Below are positions 53,225 to 62,540 of a stretch of 64,000 bases of DNA, piece after piece. Source of the stretch: Bradyrhizobium sp. YR681 (GTDB lineage: Bacteria; Pseudomonadota; Alphaproteobacteria; Rhizobiales; Xanthobacteraceae); NCBI RefSeq assembly GCF_000282615.1, contig NZ_AKIY01000218.1, forward strand, positions 1 to 64,000. The letters are read 5' to 3'. The position numbers and the translations under genes were made by a program. Under the pieces are notes generated by a model that had not been told where the DNA came from, did no database searches, and saw only the letters and a list, made by a program, of their open reading frames with translations. Numbering within the stretch: position 1 is the first letter of the stretch; each line of letters starts with the position of its first letter.

Positions 53225-54421
53225 ATGCAGTTAACAGATAAGCATGAGGGCACGACAACAAAGGCCTTCGCGGGCCTCAGGGTGCTGGATTTTTCGACCA
53301 CCATCGCCGGCCCCCATTGCGCCCGGATGCTTGCCGACATGGGCGCCGAGGTCATCAAGATCGAGACCGACGGCGGCGAGACGATGCGGACGCGGCCGCC
53401 GCTGCGCAACGGGTGCAGCACCGTGTTCGGCCAGCTCAATGTTGGCAAGAAGAGCGTCGTGCTCGACCTCAAATCCGAGGACGGCAGGGAGGCGGTGCGC
53501 CGGCTTGCCGCGACCGCCGATATCCTGGTCGAGAATTTTCGCCCCGGCGTGATGCACCGGCTGCGGCTGGACTATGACCGCCTGCGCCCGGTCAACCCCA
53601 AGCTGATCTATTGCTCGATCTCCGGCTATGGCCAGACCGGGCCCTCGGCCGAGCTGCCGGCCTACGCGCCGGTGATCCACGCGGCCTCCGGCTACGACAT
53701 GGCGCATCTGGCCTACCAGCCCGGCCGCCACCGGCCGGACTATTGCGGCATCTACCATGCCGACGTCGTCACCGGCACCTACGGCTTTGGCGCGATCGCG
53801 TCCGCGCTCTATCAGCGCACCGTGACGGGGCAGGGCCAGCACATCGACGTCTCCATGCTGGAGTCGATGCTGACGCTGACGGTGATCGAACTCCAGAGCT
53901 CGCAATTCGCGGTGAAGCCGCCGCCGCGCCCGATGTTCGGGCCGACCGAGACGGCCAACGGCTATGTCATGATCACGGTCGCGAGCGAGAAGACGTTTCA
54001 GGGTCTGATGGGCGTGATCGGCCGCCCAGAATGGATTTCCGATCCGCGCTTCTCGGCCTACGCCGCGCGCCGCGAGAACTGGGCCGATTTGATGGACGGC
54101 GTCGAAGCCTGGTCGAAGCAGCTCTCGACCGATGCATGCCTCGTCGACCTGAGCGCGGCCGGCGTGCCGGCCTCGGCCTATCGCACCGTGTCCGAGGCGC
54201 TGGCCGATCCGCAGCTAGCGCACCGGCAGGCGCTTTCGTCGGTGGAAGATGCGGGCGGCTCGTTCCAGGTGCTCAATCTGCCGTTCCGGATGTCCGGCGC
54301 CGACACCGCGCCGGCCAGGACGATGGCCGTGCTCGGCGAGCACACCGATGCGCTGCGCGACGAAATCGGCCTCGCCAATGAGGTGTCAATTCCGTCAGGC
54401 AAAACAGCCGCGACAAACTGA
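53225..54421 (+). CDS. CoA-transferase family III (CaiB/BaiF) protein
   Basis: This 398-residue protein has GLRVLDFSTTIAGPHCARML, LNVGKKSVVLDLK, SISGYGQTGP and the catalytic Asp180 in YHADVVTGTYG, all typical of class III CoA transferases that move CoA between carboxylic acids. It is followed by a complete peptide/nickel-type ABC importer, which could bring in the acid or amide it activates. The ATG at 53225 has GAGGA about ten bases upstream; a TTG at 53189 is also in frame. Confidence 0.92.
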   Translation: MQLTDKHEGTTTKAFAGLRVLDFSTTIAGPHCARMLADMGAEVIKIETDGGETMRTRPPLRNGCSTVFGQLNVGKKSVVLDLKSEDGREAVRRLAATADILVENFRPGVMHRLRLDYDRLRPVNPKLIYCSISGYGQTGPSAELPAYAPVIHAASGYDMAHLAYQPGRHRPDYCGIYHADVVTGTYGFGAIASALYQRTVTGQGQHIDVSMLESMLTLTVIELQSSQFAVKPPPRPMFGPTETANGYVMITVASEKTFQGLMGVIGRPEWISDPRFSAYAARRENWADLMDGVEAWSKQLSTDACLVDLSAAGVPASAYRTVSEALADPQLAHRQALSSVEDAGGSFQVLNLPFRMSGADTAPARTMAVLGEHTDALRDEIGLANEVSIPSGKTAATN

Positions 54422-54553
54422 GCGCATTGCAGCACCGCTGCGGCGTTTGATCTCGCGTGCGTTCCCCTTGCCGTGGCGAGCTTTTGTCGCCAAGCTCGCT
54501 CCCGAGTCATTCAACGATCCGAAAACATCGGACGAGGGATCCCGGGAGGAACC

Positions 54554-56098
54554 ATGACGAACATCGCTGCCGCGGCGCGCAGGCGCGCGCCGATTTTCCT
54601 TGTTGCGGCATTTGGTCTCCTCCCGCTGGCCGAGCCGGCGCAGGCGCAGAAGGCGGGCGGCAGCATCACCGTCGGCCAGGAGCTGGAGATTACCGGCTTC
54701 GATCCGCTCAAGGTCGGCGTCTACGATACCTCGACCTTCACCGCGGCGGCGGCGATCTTCGACACGCTCACGACGCTCAATGACAAAGGTGAGGCCGCGC
54801 CAAAGCTCGCGGAGTCCTGGACGCATTCGGACGACTACAAGAGCTGGACCTTCAAGCTGCGCCAAGGCGTGAAATTCCACGACGGCACGCCGTTCAACGC
54901 GCAGGCCTTCAAGGAGAATTTCGACCGGCAGAAGGACCCGGCCAACAAGTGCCGCTGCGCCTTCTATATCACCAACGTCAAGGAGGTGCTGGCGCCCGAC
55001 GAATACACCCTCGTCTACAATCTCACCGATCCCTCCGTGAACCTGCCGGCGGTGATCAGCATCCAGAGCCAGAACAATGCCGTGCATTCGCCGACGGCCT
55101 GGAAGACCAAGGGCGACGACTACAATCGCAATCCCGTCGGCACCGGTCCCTACATCCTGAAATCATGGACCGCGGGCGACCGCATGGTGCTGGAGAAGAA
55201 CCCCAATTACTGGGACAAGGGCCGTCCCTATCTCGACCGCATCATCCTGAAGCCGCTGCCCGACGCGCAGTCGCGCTTTGCATCGCTGCAATCGGGCGAG
55301 GCCGACATCATCTGGGACGACGAGAACGACGCCGACAACATCATGAAGGCGCAGAAGGACTCCAAGCTGACCGTGCACACCTACAAGGGCTCGGGCGCGC
55401 AGGTCTACGCCTTCAACACCAAGGTCGCGCCGTTCGACGACGTCCGCGTGCGCCAGGCGCTGGTGATGGCGATCGATCGCCCCAAGATGTCGCAGGCGAT
55501 CAGCAACGGCCTGAGCCGGCCTGCCAGCAATCCCTACGGCGACGGCTCCTGGGTCAAGTGCAAGGACGACGGCGCGCTGCCGTTCGACGTCGAGAAGGCC
55601 AAGGCGCTGCTCAAGGACTATGGCAAGCCGGTCGAGTTCAAGATGCTGGTGACCGCGACGCCGCGCGGCCGCATGATCGGCCAGGTGCTCCAGCAATTCT
55701 GGAAGCGCGCCGGCGCCAATATGGATATCGAGCAGGTCGACCAGGCCACCATCCCGCCGCGCGCCTTCATGCGCCAGTTCCAGCTGGTGCCGTGGCGCAT
55801 CGTCGATCTCGCCGATCCCGATCCGCAGATGTATGCGAATTTCCGCAGCGGCAGCCCGCTCGCGCTCTCCAACTTCGTCGATCCGGAGCTCGATCGTCTG
55901 CTCGACCATTCCCGCGTCACCGCCGATCCCGCGGCGCGGATCGAGGACTATTGCGCCATCAGCCGCCTGATCAACAAGGAGGCGATCTGGTTCTGGACCT
56001 TCCAGAACACCTATTATGCGCTGTCGAGCGCGAAGCTGAAGGGCTTCCCGAAGATCTACAACGGCGTGATCGACGTCTCCTCCACCTGGCTGGAATGA
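54554..56098 (+). CDS. ABC importer substrate-binding protein, family 5
   Basis: This 514-residue periplasmic protein has a signal peptide (RRRAPIFLVAAFGLLPLAEP, cleavage near AQA) and the family 5 signature LAESWTHSDDYKSWTFKLRQ with GVKFHDGTPFNA, then NPVGTGPYILKSW. Such proteins bind peptides, nickel complexes or opines. It starts a five-gene importer and follows the CoA transferase by 132 bp. The ATG at 54554 has GGGAGGA upstream. Confidence 0.94.
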   Translation: MTNIAAAARRRAPIFLVAAFGLLPLAEPAQAQKAGGSITVGQELEITGFDPLKVGVYDTSTFTAAAAIFDTLTTLNDKGEAAPKLAESWTHSDDYKSWTFKLRQGVKFHDGTPFNAQAFKENFDRQKDPANKCRCAFYITNVKEVLAPDEYTLVYNLTDPSVNLPAVISIQSQNNAVHSPTAWKTKGDDYNRNPVGTGPYILKSWTAGDRMVLEKNPNYWDKGRPYLDRIILKPLPDAQSRFASLQSGEADIIWDDENDADNIMKAQKDSKLTVHTYKGSGAQVYAFNTKVAPFDDVRVRQALVMAIDRPKMSQAISNGLSRPASNPYGDGSWVKCKDDGALPFDVEKAKALLKDYGKPVEFKMLVTATPRGRMIGQVLQQFWKRAGANMDIEQVDQATIPPRAFMRQFQLVPWRIVDLADPDPQMYANFRSGSPLALSNFVDPELDRLLDHSRVTADPAARIEDYCAISRLINKEAIWFWTFQNTYYALSSAKLKGFPKIYNGVIDVSSTWLE

Positions 56099-56105
56099 AT
56101 TTGCA

Positions 56106-57056
56106 ATGCTGAACTTCGTCGTTCGGCGGCTGCTTGCCATCCTGCCGGTGTTGCTTGCCGTCTCGCTGCTGACATTCCTGATCGCCTCGCTGCTGCCGGG
56201 CGATCTTGCTTATGTCATCCTCGGTGACCAGGCGACGCCGGAGAATGTCGCGGCGCTCCGCCGTGACATGGGGCTCGACCAGCCGCTGTGGTGGCGATAC
56301 CTCAGCTGGCTCGGCCATGTCCTTCAGGGCGATCTCGGCCGCTCGTTCCGCACCGGGCAGACCGTGCTCCAGGCGGTCGCCGAACGCATTCCGGTCTCGC
56401 TCGAATTGATGCTGATGGCCGAGTTCATCGGGCTCCTGATCGGCGTTCCCGTCGCGATCGCCTGCGCCGCGCGTGCCGGCGGCGCGTTCGACCGCTTCAT
56501 GACCGGCAGCGCCTTCGCCATGCTGTCGATGCCGTCGTTCCTGATGGCGATCCTGCTGATCTATCTGTTCGCGGTCGAGCTGCACTGGTTGCCGGCGACC
56601 GGCTATGTGCCGTTCACCGAGGCGCCGCTCAACAATTTGCGCTTCTTCGTGCTGCCGGCGCTGACCCTGGCGCTGGCGGAATGGCCCGGCATCATGCGGG
56701 TGCTGCGCTCCGACATGATCGCGACCTTGCAGGAGGACTATATCGCGCTCGCGAAGGCAAAGGGCCTCAAGCCTTCGCGCATCCTGTTCGTGCATGCGCT
56801 CAAGCCTTCGTCGCTGACCCTGGTGACGGTGACCGGCATCAATATCGGGCGCCTGCTCGGCGGCACGCTGATCGTGGAGACGATCTTCGCGCTGCCCGGA
56901 ATCGGCCGGCTGCTGGTGGGTGCGATCTACACCCGCGACCTCGTCATCCTCCAGGGCGTGGTGCTGCTGGTGGCCTGCGGCTTCGTCATCGTGAACTTCA
57001 TCGTCGACCTGCTCTACGCCGTGCTCGATCCGAGGATCCGCCATGGCCACACTTGA
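56106..57056 (+). CDS. ABC importer permease (DppB type)
   Basis: This 316-residue membrane protein has six helices, starting FVVRRLLAILPVLLAVSLLT. The coupling-loop motif region is RVLRSDMIATLQEDYIALAKAKG, typical of DppB/OppB permeases. It forms a heterodimer with the next gene's product. It lies 7 bp after the binding-protein gene. Confidence 0.94.
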   Translation: MLNFVVRRLLAILPVLLAVSLLTFLIASLLPGDLAYVILGDQATPENVAALRRDMGLDQPLWWRYLSWLGHVLQGDLGRSFRTGQTVLQAVAERIPVSLELMLMAEFIGLLIGVPVAIACAARAGGAFDRFMTGSAFAMLSMPSFLMAILLIYLFAVELHWLPATGYVPFTEAPLNNLRFFVLPALTLALAEWPGIMRVLRSDMIATLQEDYIALAKAKGLKPSRILFVHALKPSSLTLVTVTGINIGRLLGGTLIVETIFALPGIGRLLVGAIYTRDLVILQGVVLLVACGFVIVNFIVDLLYAVLDPRIRHGHT

Positions 57057-57915
57057 ACTGTCGATGCGGGACGAGGCGGTCCCCGAACCGGTCAGGCGCA
57101 AGCGCCGGGTCGGGCTCCTGTTCTGGATCGCGAGCATCTGGCTCGCCATCATCCTTTCGCTTGCGATTCTCGCGCCGGTGCTGCCGCTGCAAAACCCTGT
57201 TGACATGGACATGCTGGAGCGGCGAGCCGCGTTCTCCGCCGAGCATTGGCTCGGCACCGACAGCCTCGGCCGCGACGAGCTCGCCCGCTTGATCTTCGGC
57301 GCCCGCGTGTCGCTGACGGTCGGGCTGATCGCACCGATGATCGGCCTCGCTTTCGGCGGCGCGCTCGGCCTGCTTGCCGGCTATTTTCGCGGACGGTTCG
57401 AGACGCTGGTGGTCGGCAGCATGGACGTGCTGCTGGCCTTTCCGCCGCTGATCTTCGCGCTCGCGGTGGTCGCCTATCTCGGCCAGTCGATTCCCAATCT
57501 CACGATCATCCTCGGCGTGCTCGGCATTCCCGCCTTCATGCGGGTGGCGCGCGCGGCGACGCTGACGCTGGCACGGCGCGAATTCGTGATCGCGGCCGAG
57601 GCGCTGGGTGCCAGCCACGCGCGTATCCTGCTGCGCGAACTCTTGCCGAACGTGATCCTGCCGCTGCTGGCGTTCTTCCTGCTCGGGGTCGCCGTCACCA
57701 TCGTGGTCGAGGGCGCGCTGTCCTTCCTCGGTCTCGGCGTGCCGCCGCCGATGGCGAGCTGGGGCAGCATGATCGGCGAGGGGCGGGACAGTCTCGACGT
57801 CGCGCCGCGGCTCGCCTTCCTGCCGGCGGCGGGGCTGTTCCTGACCGTGCTGGCCTTCAACCTCGTCGGCGACACCTTGCGGGCACTGACCGACCCGCGT
57901 CAGGGGGCGCTGTGA
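57043..57915 (+). CDS. ABC importer permease (DppC type)
   Basis: This 290-residue membrane protein overlaps the DppB-type gene by 14 bp. It has an N-terminal helix, then EHWLGTDSLGRDELARLIFG, the DppC hallmark, and a coupling loop RVARAATLTLARREFVIAAE. It forms the second half of the channel. Confidence 0.94.
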   Translation: MATLELSMRDEAVPEPVRRKRRVGLLFWIASIWLAIILSLAILAPVLPLQNPVDMDMLERRAAFSAEHWLGTDSLGRDELARLIFGARVSLTVGLIAPMIGLAFGGALGLLAGYFRGRFETLVVGSMDVLLAFPPLIFALAVVAYLGQSIPNLTIILGVLGIPAFMRVARAATLTLARREFVIAAEALGASHARILLRELLPNVILPLLAFFLLGVAVTIVVEGALSFLGLGVPPPMASWGSMIGEGRDSLDVAPRLAFLPAAGLFLTVLAFNLVGDTLRALTDPRQGAL

Positions 57916-58904
57916 GCGCGCCATTGCTGACCATCGCGGACGTCGCGGTCGAGCTGCCGACCCCGCGCGGCAATTTGCGCGCCGTCGATCATGTCGATCT
58001 GTCGCTGGACGCGGGGCGCACGCTCGGCATCGTCGGCGAGTCCGGTTGCGGCAAGACCATGCTGTCGCGCGCGGTGCTTCAACTGCTGCCGAAGAAGGCG
58101 AAACTCACCGGACGCGTGATGTTCGATGGCGTGGATCTGGTGCGGCTCGACAAAGAGCGCCTGCGGCGTCTGCGCGGGCGCGACCTCGCGGTCGTATTCC
58201 AGGATCCCATGACGTCGCTCAATCCTGTTCTCACCATCGGCACGCAGTTGATGGAGACGATCCAGGAGCATCTCGAGCTCGATGCGCCGGCGGCCAAGGC
58301 GCGCAGCATCGAGCTGCTCGCCGCCGTCGGCATTCCCGCGCCGGAGCAGCGGCTCGCGCAATATCCGCATCAATGCTCCGGCGGCATGCGCCAGCGCATC
58401 GCGATTGCGATCGCGTTGTCCTGCGAACCAAAATTGCTGATCGCGGATGAGCCGACCACCGCGCTCGACGTCACCATCCAGGCGCAGATCCTCGATCTGC
58501 TCGCGCGCGAGCAGCGCCGCCGCCACATGGCGATGATCATCATCACTCATGACCTTGGCGTCGTCGCCGGTCGCGCCGACGAGGTCGCGGTGATGTATGC
58601 GGGCCGGGTGGTGGAACGCGCCCCGACGCAGGCGCTGTTCAAGCGCATGCACATGCCCTACACCGAGGCGCTGCTGGCGGCGATCCCGAAGCTGGACGCC
58701 GCGCCGCATACGCCGCTGCCCGCCATCTCCGGCCGTCCGCCCGATCCGACCCGGCCGCTGAAGGGCTGCTCCTTCGCACCGCGCTGCCGCTATGCCGCGG
58801 ATCGTTGTCACGAGGCCAAGCCCGAGCTGAAGAGCGCCGAGACGTCCGGGCATCTCTACGCCTGCTTCCATCCGATCCAGATGGCTGAGGGGATCGGCGC
58901 ATGA
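57912..58904 (+). CDS. ABC importer ATPase (DppD/OppD type)
   Basis: This 330-residue ATPase has Walker [10 protein letters not shown]-loop [12 protein letters not shown], signature [12 protein letters not shown], Walker [13 protein letters not shown] and the C-terminal oligopeptide-transporter extension with cysteines ([14 protein letters not shown]). It starts with GTG at 57912, overlapping the preceding stop (GTGA). Confidence 0.94.
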   Translation: MSAPLLTIADVAVELPTPRGNLRAVDHVDLSLDAGRTLGIVGESGCGKTMLSRAVLQLLPKKAKLTGRVMFDGVDLVRLDKERLRRLRGRDLAVVFQDPMTSLNPVLTIGTQLMETIQEHLELDAPAAKARSIELLAAVGIPAPEQRLAQYPHQCSGGMRQRIAIAIALSCEPKLLIADEPTTALDVTIQAQILDLLAREQRRRHMAMIIITHDLGVVAGRADEVAVMYAGRVVERAPTQALFKRMHMPYTEALLAAIPKLDAAPHTPLPAISGRPPDPTRPLKGCSFAPRCRYAADRCHEAKPELKSAETSGHLYACFHPIQMAEGIGA

Positions 58905-59872
58905 TGCAGCTTGCCGTGCCCGCAAAGCCGCTCCTGAACGTCGACAATCTCGTCGTCGAATACGGGCTCGGCAACAAGATTGTGCATGCGGTCTCTGGTG
59001 TCAGCCTCCAGGTTGCGCGTGGCGAGACTCTGGCTCTGGTCGGTGAGTCCGGCTGCGGCAAGTCGACGCTGGGGCGGGCGGTGCTGCAACTCCGCCGTGC
59101 CAAATCCGGCCGGGTGATGTTCGACGGCGAGGATCTCACGGCGATGGAGGGCGAGGCGTTGCGAAAAATGCGCCGCCGCGTGCAGCTGATTTTCCAGGAC
59201 CCGATCGCCTCGCTCAACCCGCGCCGCCGGATCGGCGACATCGTCGCCGAGCCGCTCATCATCGCCGGCGTCAGGGATGCCGCTGAGCGCAGGCGGCGCG
59301 TTCGCGAGGTGCTCAGTGCGGTCGGGCTCGATCCCGATCTCGTGGCGGGCCGGCTGCCGCACGAATTCTCCGGCGGCCAGTGCCAGCGCATCTGCATCGC
59401 GCGGTCGCTGGTGCTCAATCCCGAGTTCATCGTCTGCGACGAGCCGGTCTCGGCGCTCGATGTTTCCATCCGCGCGCAGATCCTCAATCTGCTGGAGGAG
59501 ATGAAGGCGCGCTTCGGCCTGACGCTGCTGTTCATCGCGCATGATCTCGCCGTGGTCAAAGCCGTCAGCGACCGCGTCGCGGTGATGTATCTCGGCCGGC
59601 TCTGCGAGGTCGGTCCGTCGGAACAATTGTTCGCGAGGCCTGTGCATCCCTACACGAACCTGTTGCTGCAGGCGATCCCGGTGCCGGACCCGGATGTCCG
59701 TCCCGTCGAGGGTGTGGCAATTGGCGAGCCGCCGTCGCCGATCGCGCCGCCGTCCGGCTGTCGCTTCCGCACCCGCTGCGCGCGCGCCGACCAGCGATGC
59801 AGCGCGGAGATACCGGAGTTGCGCGAAGTCGTGCCCGGCCAGTTCGCGGCTTGCCACCATCCGCTGGCCTGA
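58901..59872 (+). CDS. ABC importer ATPase (DppF/OppF type)
   Basis: This 323-residue second ATPase has GESGCGKST, LIFQDPIASLNPRRR, FSGGQCQRICIARSL and FIVCDEPVSALD, with the OppF tail CRFRTRCARADQRC. It overlaps the OppD-type gene by 4 bp and completes the importer. The signature SGGQCQR has a Cys where Arg is usual, an unusual but tolerable change. Confidence 0.94.
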   Translation: MMQLAVPAKPLLNVDNLVVEYGLGNKIVHAVSGVSLQVARGETLALVGESGCGKSTLGRAVLQLRRAKSGRVMFDGEDLTAMEGEALRKMRRRVQLIFQDPIASLNPRRRIGDIVAEPLIIAGVRDAAERRRRVREVLSAVGLDPDLVAGRLPHEFSGGQCQRICIARSLVLNPEFIVCDEPVSALDVSIRAQILNLLEEMKARFGLTLLFIAHDLAVVKAVSDRVAVMYLGRLCEVGPSEQLFARPVHPYTNLLLQAIPVPDPDVRPVEGVAIGEPPSPIAPPSGCRFRTRCARADQRCSAEIPELREVVPGQFAACHHPLA

Positions 59873-59954
59873 ACTAAGACGGCTCTGCGGGTTTGTCTCG
59901 CCTCGTCGGTCATGGCATGGTGGCGCGACGAAGAAATATGCCGGGAGGACGCCG

Positions 59955-61022
59955 ATGAAGAGTTTCAAGGTCGCCGATTTCAAGGCGCCGCTGCAGGAGT
60001 TCGACGAGGCCACGCCGCAGCCGTCGGGCACGCAGGTGCTGATCAAGGTGAAGGCCGCCGGCGTCTGCCATAGCGATCTCCACATCTGGGAGGGCGGCTA
60101 TGATCTCGGCCACGGCCGCAAGCCGCTGTCGTTGAAGGACCGCGGCATCAACCTGCCGCTGACCATGGGCCATGAGACGGTTGGCGAAGTGCTGGCATTC
60201 GGTCCCGACGTGAAGCCGGGCGATCAGGGCGATCTGAAGCTCGGCGATGTCGGCCTGGTCTATCCCTGGATCGGCTGCGGCAAATGTGCGACGTGCCTTG
60301 GCGGTGACGAGAACATGTGCCTGACGCCGCGTTCGCTTGGCGTCTATTGCGACGGCGGCTATTCCGACCACATGCTGGTGCCGCATCCGCGCTATCTGCT
60401 CAACCTGAAAGGGCTCGATCCCGCGTCGGCCGCGCCCTATGCCTGCTCGGGCGTCACCACCTACAGCGCGCTGAAGAAGGTCGAGCAGCATTTCGACACG
60501 CCGATCGTGATGTTCGGCGCCGGCGGGCTTGGCCTGATGGCACTGTCGCTGCTCAAGGCAATGGGCGGCAAGGGCGCGATCATGGTCGATATCGACGCCA
60601 GGAAGCGCGAGGCCGCAGAGAAAGCCGGTGCGCTCGCCACCGTCGATCCCAAGGCACCCGATGCGCTGGAGCAACTCGCCAAGAAAGCGGGCGGGCCGAT
60701 CCGCGCCGTAATCGACCTCGTCGGCAATGCCGCGACGACGCAGCTCGGCTTCGACTGCCTCACCAAGGGCGGCAAGCTCGTGATCGTCGGCCTGTTCGGT
60801 GGCGGCGCGACCTGGGCGCTGCCGCTGATCCCGATCAAGGCGGTGACGATCCAGGGCAGCTATGTCGGAAACTTGCGGGAAACGCAGGAGCTGCTCGATC
60901 TCGTGCGCGCGAAGAACGTCGCGCCGATCCCGGTGACGAAGGCGCCGCTCAACAAGGCCAACGACGCGCTGGTGCAACTGCAGCAGGGCGCGGTGGTCGG
61001 ACGCACCGTGCTGACGCCGTAG
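59955..61022 (+). CDS. Zinc-dependent alcohol dehydrogenase
   Basis: This 355-residue medium-chain dehydrogenase has catalytic zinc ligands Cys38 (GVCHSD) and His73-Glu74 (MGHETVGEV), a structural zinc site Cys108, Cys111, Cys114, Cys122, and the NAD motif FGAGGLGLMAL. The ATG at 59955 has GGGAGGA just before it. The gene may belong to the same acid-degrading group as the CoA transferase and importer. The substrate is unknown. Confidence 0.92.
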   Translation: MKSFKVADFKAPLQEFDEATPQPSGTQVLIKVKAAGVCHSDLHIWEGGYDLGHGRKPLSLKDRGINLPLTMGHETVGEVLAFGPDVKPGDQGDLKLGDVGLVYPWIGCGKCATCLGGDENMCLTPRSLGVYCDGGYSDHMLVPHPRYLLNLKGLDPASAAPYACSGVTTYSALKKVEQHFDTPIVMFGAGGLGLMALSLLKAMGGKGAIMVDIDARKREAAEKAGALATVDPKAPDALEQLAKKAGGPIRAVIDLVGNAATTQLGFDCLTKGGKLVIVGLFGGGATWALPLIPIKAVTIQGSYVGNLRETQELLDLVRAKNVAPIPVTKAPLNKANDALVQLQQGAVVGRTVLTP

Positions 61023-61040
61023 TCCAACGCTCTCTCCCCT

Positions 61041-61132
61041 GTCATTGCGAGGAGCGACGCGGCGAAGCAATCCAGACTGCCTCTGCGGATGCACTTCTGG
61101 ATTGCTTCGTCGCAAGAGCTCCTCGCAATGAC
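61041..61132. repeat. Inverted intergenic repeat (GTCATTGCGAGGAGCGA type)
   Basis: GTCATTGCGAGGAGCGACGC on the left is matched by GCTCCTCGCAATGAC on the right, with GAAGCAATCCAGA and TCTGGATTGCTTC as a second complementary pair between them. The whole could form one long hairpin between the alcohol dehydrogenase and the next gene. Confidence 0.85.
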
Positions 61133-61178
61133 GAGGCCACACATTCCTTCTGTCGCCTTCTCTCGGGATTTTCTTCAT

Positions 61179-62258
61179 ATGTCCGCAAACAACGCCTTCC
61201 ACATCGCCGTGCTCGCCGGTGACGGCATCGGTCCCGAGGTCATGGCGCCGGCCATTGAAGTCCTGCGCAAGATCGAGGCGAAATCGGGCCTCAGCTTCCG
61301 CTTCACCGAGGCGCCGGCCGGTGCCAACAATTATCTTGCGACCGGCAAGTCGATGCCGGACTCGACGATCAGGCTCTGCGAGGAGGCGGACGCGATCCTG
61401 CTCGGGGCCTGTGGTCTGCCGTCGGTGCGCTACCCCGACAACACCGAGATCGCGCCGCAGATCGAGCTGCGCTTCATCTTCGATCTCTATGCCGGCGTGC
61501 GTCCGGCGCGGCTGATCCCGGGCGTGCCGAGCCCGATCGTCGGCGCCGACCAGCGCGGCATCGATCTCGTCGTGATCCGCGAATCCACCGAAGGCCTGTT
61601 CGCCTCGATGGGCAAGGGCGTCGTGACCCACGAGGACGCACGCGAGACCATGGTGATCACGCGCAGGACCTCCGAGCGCCTGTTCGAGTTCTCGTTTCGC
61701 CTCGCCGAGCGGCGCAAGGCGCGGGGCAAGCCGGGCGCACTGACCTGTGTCGACAAGGCCAACGTGTTCAAGGCCTTTGCCTTCTTCCGCGGCATCTTCG
61801 ACGAGATCGAGAAGAAGCACCCTGATGTGAAGACCGATCGGCTCTATGTCGACGCCTGCTCGGCGATGCTGGTCAAGCGTCCCTGGGATTTCGACGTGAT
61901 GGTGATGGAGAACATGTTTGGCGACATCGTCTCCGACATCACCGCCAGCCTGATCGGCGGCCTCGGCATGGCGCCGTCGGCCGACATCGGCGACAAATAC
62001 GCCGTGTTTCAGCCCTGCCACGGGACCGCACCCAACATCATGGGGCAGGGCAAGGCCAACCCGACCGGCATGATCCTCTCCGCCGCGATGATGCTGGACT
62101 GGCTCGCGGAGAAGCACGGCGTCGAGAGCGCGGCTGAGGCCGGCGAGCGCATCGAGCACGCGGTGGATCAGGTCTATGCCGGCGGCATCAAGCCGATCGA
62201 GTTTGGTGGCAGCAACGGCACGGCGGATATCACGAAGGCGGTGATTGCGGCGCTGTAG
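61179..62258 (+). CDS. Isopropylmalate-dehydrogenase-family protein
   Basis: This 359-residue enzyme has VLAGDGIGPEVMAPAIEVL, VIRESTEGLFASMGKG, the catalytic CVDKANVFKAF, MFGDIVSDITA and CHGTAPNIMGQGKANPTG. The Ser-Thr-Glu-Gly in the substrate loop is seen in LeuB- and tartrate/malate-type relatives. It may act on 3-isopropylmalate or a related hydroxy-acid. The ATG at 61179 has no strong ribosome site. It differs clearly from the enzyme at 11210. Confidence 0.87.
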   Translation: MSANNAFHIAVLAGDGIGPEVMAPAIEVLRKIEAKSGLSFRFTEAPAGANNYLATGKSMPDSTIRLCEEADAILLGACGLPSVRYPDNTEIAPQIELRFIFDLYAGVRPARLIPGVPSPIVGADQRGIDLVVIRESTEGLFASMGKGVVTHEDARETMVITRRTSERLFEFSFRLAERRKARGKPGALTCVDKANVFKAFAFFRGIFDEIEKKHPDVKTDRLYVDACSAMLVKRPWDFDVMVMENMFGDIVSDITASLIGGLGMAPSADIGDKYAVFQPCHGTAPNIMGQGKANPTGMILSAAMMLDWLAEKHGVESAAEAGERIEHAVDQVYAGGIKPIEFGGSNGTADITKAVIAAL

Positions 62259-62321
62259 TCAAAAGAGGATGGGTAAAAAACGCGTTGCGGCCCCGAGGTT
62301 GCCTCAAGGCAAGGCGTGCGA

Positions 62322-62507
62322 TCATGCTCGTCGCCAGTGACGAAACAGCCCGACAACCAGGAATACTGCGCCCGCCACCACGGCCAATCCTGCCCAATGG
62401 TAATAGACGTCGCCGTTGAATTGAATAATCCAGGTCCATATTCCATAAATGAAGAGCACCACACCGATCGCGAAGCAGAGCATCGACAGAATTAGAAATA
62501 CATTCAT
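62322..62507 (-). CDS. Small two-helix membrane protein
   Basis: This 61-residue protein consists of two hydrophobic segments (LILSMLCFAIGVVLFIYGIW and AGLAVVAGAVFLVVGLFRHW) separated by a short polar loop. No known family. The ATG at 62507 lacks a strong ribosome site; a TTG at 62516 is in frame. The coding assignment rests on the amphipathic, membrane-like composition. Confidence 0.5.
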   Translation of the reverse strand: MNVFLILSMLCFAIGVVLFIYGIWTWIIQFNGDVYYHWAGLAVVAGAVFLVVGLFRHWRRA

Positions 62508-62540
62508 CGGTATCAACGCCCATTCATCAGGCAGTCAGCG

